NCBI GenBank assembly: GCA_958510875.1
Contig: OY294069.1
Location: forward strand, 164,051,111 to 164,115,110
Length of the DNA stretch: 64,000 nt
Direction: 5' to 3'
Origin: Endomychus coccineus
Taxonomy: Eukaryota; Arthropoda; Insecta; Coleoptera; Endomychidae
Shown: positions 59,737 through 64,000 of the stretch, piece after piece
Numbering within the stretch: position 1 is the stretch's first letter
Layout of the letters: each line of letters starts with the position of its first letter
Made by a program: the position numbers and the translations under genes
Notes under the pieces: generated by a model
Seen by the model: the letters and a program-made list of their open reading frames with translations, nothing else
The model's database searches: none
Told to the model about the DNA's origin: nothing

Positions 59737-59862
59737 CTACTTGGACCTGTCACGGTTGACAAAATGAAGATTGCTTTTACTTCGTTGGCGGATAATGTTT
59801 GTCCATTCTTCGTCTGTTTTATGCATTACATGTTCAGATTGAATAATCAATTGAGTATCCTC
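59737..59862 (-). other. Exon-like segment ending in a stop
   Basis: After a good acceptor (TGTATTTCAG) a phase-0 frame of 41 codons runs to TAG: EDTQLIIQSEHVMHKTDEEW and TNIIRQRSKSNLHFVNRDRS. It could be an alternative last exon of the gene ending at 61164, whose exon at 61399-61603 is entered in phase 0 from upstream, but no family is recognised and no donor partner was found. Confidence 0.25.
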
Positions 59863-59909
59863 CTGAAATACATTTGACAGAATGCATAACCGAGAATACG
59901 TGGTAGTAA

Positions 59910-60122
59910 TCAATTCATAACTACATTTTCAAACGTATAAAGAACTCGAACGTATTCGAATTTAATTTTACGTCTACTCCAAGAAAGAAGTTCCCATGAA
60001 TGGCACATCGATAAATTTGGAGAAGTCAACGCGTTAGTCCAAAGATAAGTAAAGCTCTCAGGAAAGGCTGAATATGCTCGATGATTCTTTAGAAAAACCG
60101 TCGTATCAAGCCGACGTTCTAG
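59910..60122 (-). other. Unidentified 70-codon open frame
   Basis: Open from one stop to the next without an ATG near its start. The product would read RAYSAFPESFTYLWTNALTS and SPNLSMCHSWELLSWSRRKI; it is rich in Trp, Ser and Arg. I could not assign it. It may be a transposon piece or a host exon. Confidence 0.25.
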
Positions 60123-61113
60123 TCAGGAAATCTAAACTGTTCACGAATTCTAGATAAAAATATACGTTAGCTCGGCAGCCATCAATTTGATTGCAAAGTA
60201 TACCAAAACTTATCTTGTCAATAATCGGATTCATTCATCGTAATGTCCTATTTATTTTAGTATCTGGAAAACTTTCTGTTCTATGTAATACTTTCACTCA
60301 ATTCTCACAACTAACTTGAACGAAGTTGAGGCATACTGAAAAATGTCTCAGTCATTTATAAAAGCAACAAGTTCAATAAAATTGTGGTACAAAATTTAGT
60401 TGGCCGTGGACGGAGTCATGATTTTGACAACAAACAAACTCATGAGTGTCCCAGTTTATTGTTGACAGTAGATGTTTCAATAATTTGTTCACTTTAAGTT
60501 GCTTTTGTATTGTTTTTTCCCCAATTACTATTACTGTTATTGTTGCTTCTAATTGGCAGCTATTAAATAAATATAGATATTCCTCTTAATATTTTGTTAC
60601 TATATAAATTGGGTTCAATCGACTTATTTTGACCTCTACAATAAGTGGTAGTCTTATTTACCAGCAGCAATTTAGGGACATCCTGTATGTGCACAACGAA
60701 GGAACATCAATCAATCAATTACATTTCAAATAACCTAATGACCTAATATTGCCAAAACTATTTAAAAATTTAGTAATGTAATCCGTGAAAAATTTAACAA
60801 ACCAACTTGCGATGACCCTGCCGATTGGAGTTTTGAACCTAAGCTTTTATTAGAAACAACAGTTTCACTATCTTATTTCGGTTTAGAAATTATACCAATT
60901 CATTCTTGAATAAAAGAACAAATTTCACACGTCAGAAATTACGCAATAATACAACTGTCAAATAGAAATATTTAGAAAAGATTCGAAAAGTATTTGATAC
61001 CAACGAATAACCCAACAGTGAAAGTTCTTCATAAATGGAATTAGCTATATCTAAAAACAAATAGGGAAAGTACTGGTTAGATTGAGAGAAACTGCAAGTA
61101 TCTAAATGCTCTT

Positions 61114-61119
61114 TTTATT
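61114..61119 (-). terminator. Poly(A) signal AATAAA
   Basis: AATAAA on the minus strand, about 45 nt after the stop codon of the terminal exon at 61164-61303. Confidence 0.6.
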
Positions 61120-61163
61120 CAATTTAAGTGTAATAAAATATATCTAGGCAGCGAAAGAATTCA

Positions 61164-61303
61164 TTAATAAGTCTCTGGATATTCGACTACGTTCTTAAAT
61201 GTGGATCTTGGTTGCCTGCCCGAAAGAAGTCTTGAACTCGATTCCCCAAATTTGCTTCCTATTCCTAATGAAGCTTTCTCAGGTGAATTGTGTTCTGATA
61301 CTT
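61164..61303 (-). CDS. Unidentified host gene, terminal exon
   Basis: Acceptor TTTATTTTTAG ends at 61304; the frame enters in phase 1 as the exon at 61399 requires and stays open to TAA at 61166-61164. The C-terminal tail is polar and Ser-rich: EVSEHNSPEKASLGIGSKFG, SSSRLLSGRQPRSTFKNV and EYPETY at the very end. Disorder is likely. The matched phases across a short intron and the nearby poly(A) signal make it a credible gene end. I cannot name the family. Confidence 0.7.
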
Positions 61304-61398
61304 CTAAAAATAAATGAAAATTTTCAATTATGATATTGTCTGGAACAAAATACTAGCAGCTAAACTACTGAAATGAACAATGAACTAAAAAAGTTTAC

Positions 61399-61603
61399 CT
61401 TCATCGATAGTGACATTGGAATTAAGCAGAACACTTTTCTTAGAGATTCTTTCCAATACTTGAGAAAAATGCTTCTCCAACTTCGTGCAATCTTTTACCT
61501 CATCGAAACAAACATGTGCTACTCTCAACTTGTCCTTATCTGATTTGGCTAGGCTTGTTCTGAGCAAATAACACAAGCATGCGTCCATTACGTCTTCCCA
61601 ACT
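61399..61603 (-). CDS. Unidentified host gene, penultimate exon
   Basis: Acceptor TTTTCACAG ends at 61604, donor GAAGGTAAAC begins at 61398; 205 nt, entering in phase 0 and leaving in phase 1. It encodes a helical, probably conserved segment: SWEDVMDACLCYLLRTSLAK, SDKDKLRVAHVCFDEVKDCT and LEKHFSQVLERISKKSVLL, with amphipathic Leu/Val spacing typical of an alpha-helical repeat or bundle. It joins to the exon at 61303 across a 95-bp intron. No upstream exon was recognised before the right edge, which is occupied by transposon relics. The protein is unidentified. Confidence 0.75.
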
Positions 61604-61967
61604 CTGTGAAAACTATATGATTAGAGTAACTGAATAAATTGAAAGAAACGTGAATGTTTTTAACCAAACAACATGTTTACAATATCATAGGAACCTTTCT
61701 GCGATTATACTGGTGAAAAAGAGCATGAAGAATTAAAATTTATGGACCAAGAATAGGGCCTTGAGGTGATGCTTGATAATTCTCCAAACTTTTGGATAAT
61801 TTACAAGATGTTCTTTAAACATACAAATGTTTCATTGACTTATCTCCATATCGAACATTCAAGGCCACCATTGATCTGAGGATGATGTGGTTAGACTTGA
61901 ATGTTCTTCATAATTCTCACAATACACGTTGTGAGATGTAATAAATGAAGTTCCTTCCACGTTCTAC

Positions 61968-62530
61968 TGATATAACATGAAATAATGCCTCACCATCCAT
62001 TGGCCCCAAAAGCCTAAGTCGGAGCCAGTTCGAGCACAATAAGGCGGTTGTTTAAGGCTTGTTGAAACCAGAGCCGATTCACATCTATCCCATTCAATTT
62101 AGACCTCAAGAATTCTCTTAGCAAGATACGGTAACACTTAGAATCAACAGTTAGCGTCTTCACGCTTCATATGCCATTGACCCATAAAGCGCACCAAACA
62201 GTCACTTTGAAGAGATACATTGCTCGCTCAAAAATCACATACGGACGTTCTGATATAACATGAAATAATGCCTCACCATCCATTGGCCCCCAAAGCCTAA
62301 GTCGGAGCCAGTTCGAGCACAATAAGGCGGTTGTTTAAGGCTTGTTGAAACCAGAGCCGATTCACATCTATCCAATTCAATTTAGACCTCAAGAATTCTC
62401 TTAGCAAGATACGGTAACACTTAGAATCAACAGTTAGCGTCTTCACGCTTCATATGCCATTGACCCATAAAGCGCACCAAACAGTCACTTTGAAGAGATA
62501 CATTGCTCGCTCAAAAATCACATACGGACT
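61968..62530. repeat. Direct tandem duplication, unit 283 bp
   Basis: TGATATAACATGAAATAATG occurs at 61968 and again at 62251, and the sequences stay aligned to about 62248 and 62530 with very few differences. The duplicated unit is part of a transposase relic. Confidence 0.92.
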
Positions 62531-62640
62531 TTCTGAGACCCAAATTCTCCAATTTTGCTTATTGACATATTCATCGGTGTTGAAATGAATATGATTATCA
62601 ATGAAATCTCATTTTCTCTTTGCACAACCCAATTAACGAA
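61968..62640 (-). pseudogene. Mariner-related transposase relic with internal tandem duplication
   Basis: Minus-strand readings: HIHFNTDEYVNKQNWRIWVS (first catalytic Asp replaced within DGYVNKQNxRxW), FKVTVWCALWVNGI, TLTVDSKCYRILLREFLRSK and RLWFQQ (start of the second Asp motif), in the order of mariner-related (DUF4817 branch) transposases. The segment 61968-62250 is repeated directly at 62251-62530 with only a few differences. Stops and frameshifts throughout. Confidence 0.7.
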
Positions 62641-62743
62641 CCTGTGGAGTTTTAAATAATTCGCTAACTGTTAGATCAACCACTGCATTCAGATCAAAGC
62701 ATATACTAGTGGATGACATAAAGTTATTAAGATGGAGTGAGCG

Positions 62744-63830
62744 TTAGCGAACGAAGTCGTTTCTTGATGCGGTAGGGTTATTTGGCTTTTTTATACTTTG
62801 AGTACACGAGAGGGAAACGTATAATGTTCGAAGAACATCTTGTGAGCCAGCAGTCGAATGTTGGGAGAGGAGATGGGCATTCGAATTCTTCTTGAAGATT
62901 CGGAGGTTATAGGCATAGGGAAAGACCTCACTAGGTATACAGAATAAAAACCAAGTTTTTGTGAAGCGGTTTTCGCAATGGACTCCATATGATCGTCCAA
63001 TGAGAGGGTGCTGTTGGTAGTGATCCCGAGCATGAGTTCCCGACTTCATAGCAGCAGTTGTACCTGACGTCATCATATTAGAGATTGTGGGATTCGCCAT
63101 CCTGGAGAAGACGCAAGTTTGAGTTTTGGTTGAATTAAACTTGTCAGATCCATTTCAAAATATTCACCAGATATGGAGCAGAAACAAGGTTGGTGACAAG
63201 AGAAATCCCTGTGGAACATCAGCGTTGATAGTCATTGTATCGGAAGATACTCCTTCAATCACCACATGGAGTGATCTATCTGAGAGAGAACTCGATAGTA
63301 AGCAAAACAAATTTGAGGCGGCAGACCATATGACCATAAGTTTCCCAAGAAGGCTCTGGCGCGAGAGTCGGTCAAATGTTTTGAAGATATACAATGATAT
63401 ACTGTTGATCTCTGCTGACGAAAGCCATATTGCCATTCACGATTTTGGAGCTCTCTTGGTATTGGATGAGCTCGAGACTTTCTTCATCACTTTAACGATC
63501 ACAGTTAATAGTGAAATGGGTCTATAATTATTATTAGGAATGGTCTTCATTCCTTTTATTGGAATCGGTTGGTCACTAGCTTCTTCCAGCTGGAAGGAAA
63601 CATACCAAGTTTGTATGTGTGTTCTTGTGTAGCGGCCAAATCGTAAATGCAATCCACTCGAAATTTGGACACAAGCGAAATACGATTCTCGAAATGTACT
63701 GGTTCGTGAATTCAATATCGAACTTTCGGCTCTTTCCGAGTTGTTGCGCAAATCGGACCTTCGAAATACTTGACGATATTCGCTTTGTTCCGCGCACTGT
63801 TCTGTGTGATAACTATCTGGCCGATTGTAG
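62744..63830 (-). mobile_element. LINE family A, longest minus-strand copy
   Basis: In order on the minus strand: an RT start with DQPIPIKGMKTIPNNNYRPI (63590-63530) and SLLTVIVKVMKKV, then SSSLSDRSLHVVIEGVSSDT (63310-63250), an NADVPQGFLLSPTLFLLHIW block (63230-63165), a thumb segment with IAKTASQKLGFYSVYLVRSF (62960-62920) and the typical C-terminal LRIFKKNSNAHLLSQHS (62900-62840). The FADD catalytic segment is deleted between 63164 and 63120, where the sequence passes directly to the thumb. It is the same family as 2250, 16554, 22840, 32440 and 50580. Confidence 0.8.
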
Positions 63831-64000
63831 ATAGAAATAGTGCCTATACACTCGAGAATAAGTAAACGTACCGAAGCGGCCTCTACAATTTACGGGTGGC
63901 TATTGAAAGAGCTAGGTTTACCAGAGAAAAGGAAATATCCTCAAATCGGTTCATATATCGGGACGTTGTTGGTTTCTGGATAGAGGAATCGAGCCGCGCA

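Noticed and set aside
1..64000. A bacterial-style operon, phage, CRISPR or defence system
   Set aside because: Introns, LINEs and insect-type transposons show a eukaryotic nuclear context; no regularly spaced direct repeats of CRISPR type were seen.

Overview
The window is eukaryotic nuclear DNA from an arthropod, very probably an insect. It is AT-rich, host genes are broken into short exons by large introns with GT/AG borders, and most of the rest is decayed transposons of kinds common in insects (mariner, Tc1, Tigger/pogo, long-TIR Harbinger-like, several LINE lineages, Penelope-like elements). A beetle or other holometabolous insect is possible, but the sequence alone does not settle the order. 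No rRNA, tRNA, CRISPR array or bacterial operon was seen.

Three host genes can be supported, all on the minus strand. (1) The first two coding exons of an SLC6 sodium-dependent neurotransmitter-type transporter (5179-5437 and 669-932); the gene runs off the left edge. (2) A complete six-exon multicopper-oxidase-related gene, 57543 down to 28322. All five splice junctions agree in phase, giving 624 or 612 residues depending on the start codon. It keeps the laccase fold but has lost most copper ligands, matching the insect multicopper oxidase-related protein (MCORP) type. (3) The last two exons of an unidentified gene (61399-61603 and 61164-61303) with a poly(A) signal; its 5' part lies beyond the right edge or was not found.

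Layout. 1-5.5 kb: a Penelope-type terminal repeat, then the SLC6 exons around a 4.2 kb intron holding LINE and Tc1 debris. 5.8-24.8 kb: gene-free, filled with mariner/Tc1/DUF4817-type transposase remnants, LINE pieces and a 926-bp MITE-like element with 85-bp inverted repeats. 24.8-28.2 kb: a nearly complete 3.4-kb DNA transposon with ~313-bp terminal inverted repeats, a DDE transposase and a SWIM zinc motif; it lies 91 bp past the MCORP stop codon. 28.3-57.5 kb: MCORP, whose introns hold a Tigger relic, a 2.6-kb LINE nested inside an older LINE, Penelope-like copies with inverted terminal repeats, an 84-nt near-perfect hairpin, a degenerate ~463-bp tandem repeat and several RNase H-bearing LINE tails. 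57.6-64 kb: the third gene, a tandemly duplicated transposase relic and a LINE copy.

The host genes show no functional relation to each other. The clearest patterns are a pseudo-enzyme gene that stays intact inside transposon-packed introns, a transposon that probably supplies its 3' end, and Penelope-like copies carrying hammerhead-ribozyme-like cores. Translations, splice sites and repeat arms were read by eye; family names rest on remembered motifs, not on searches.
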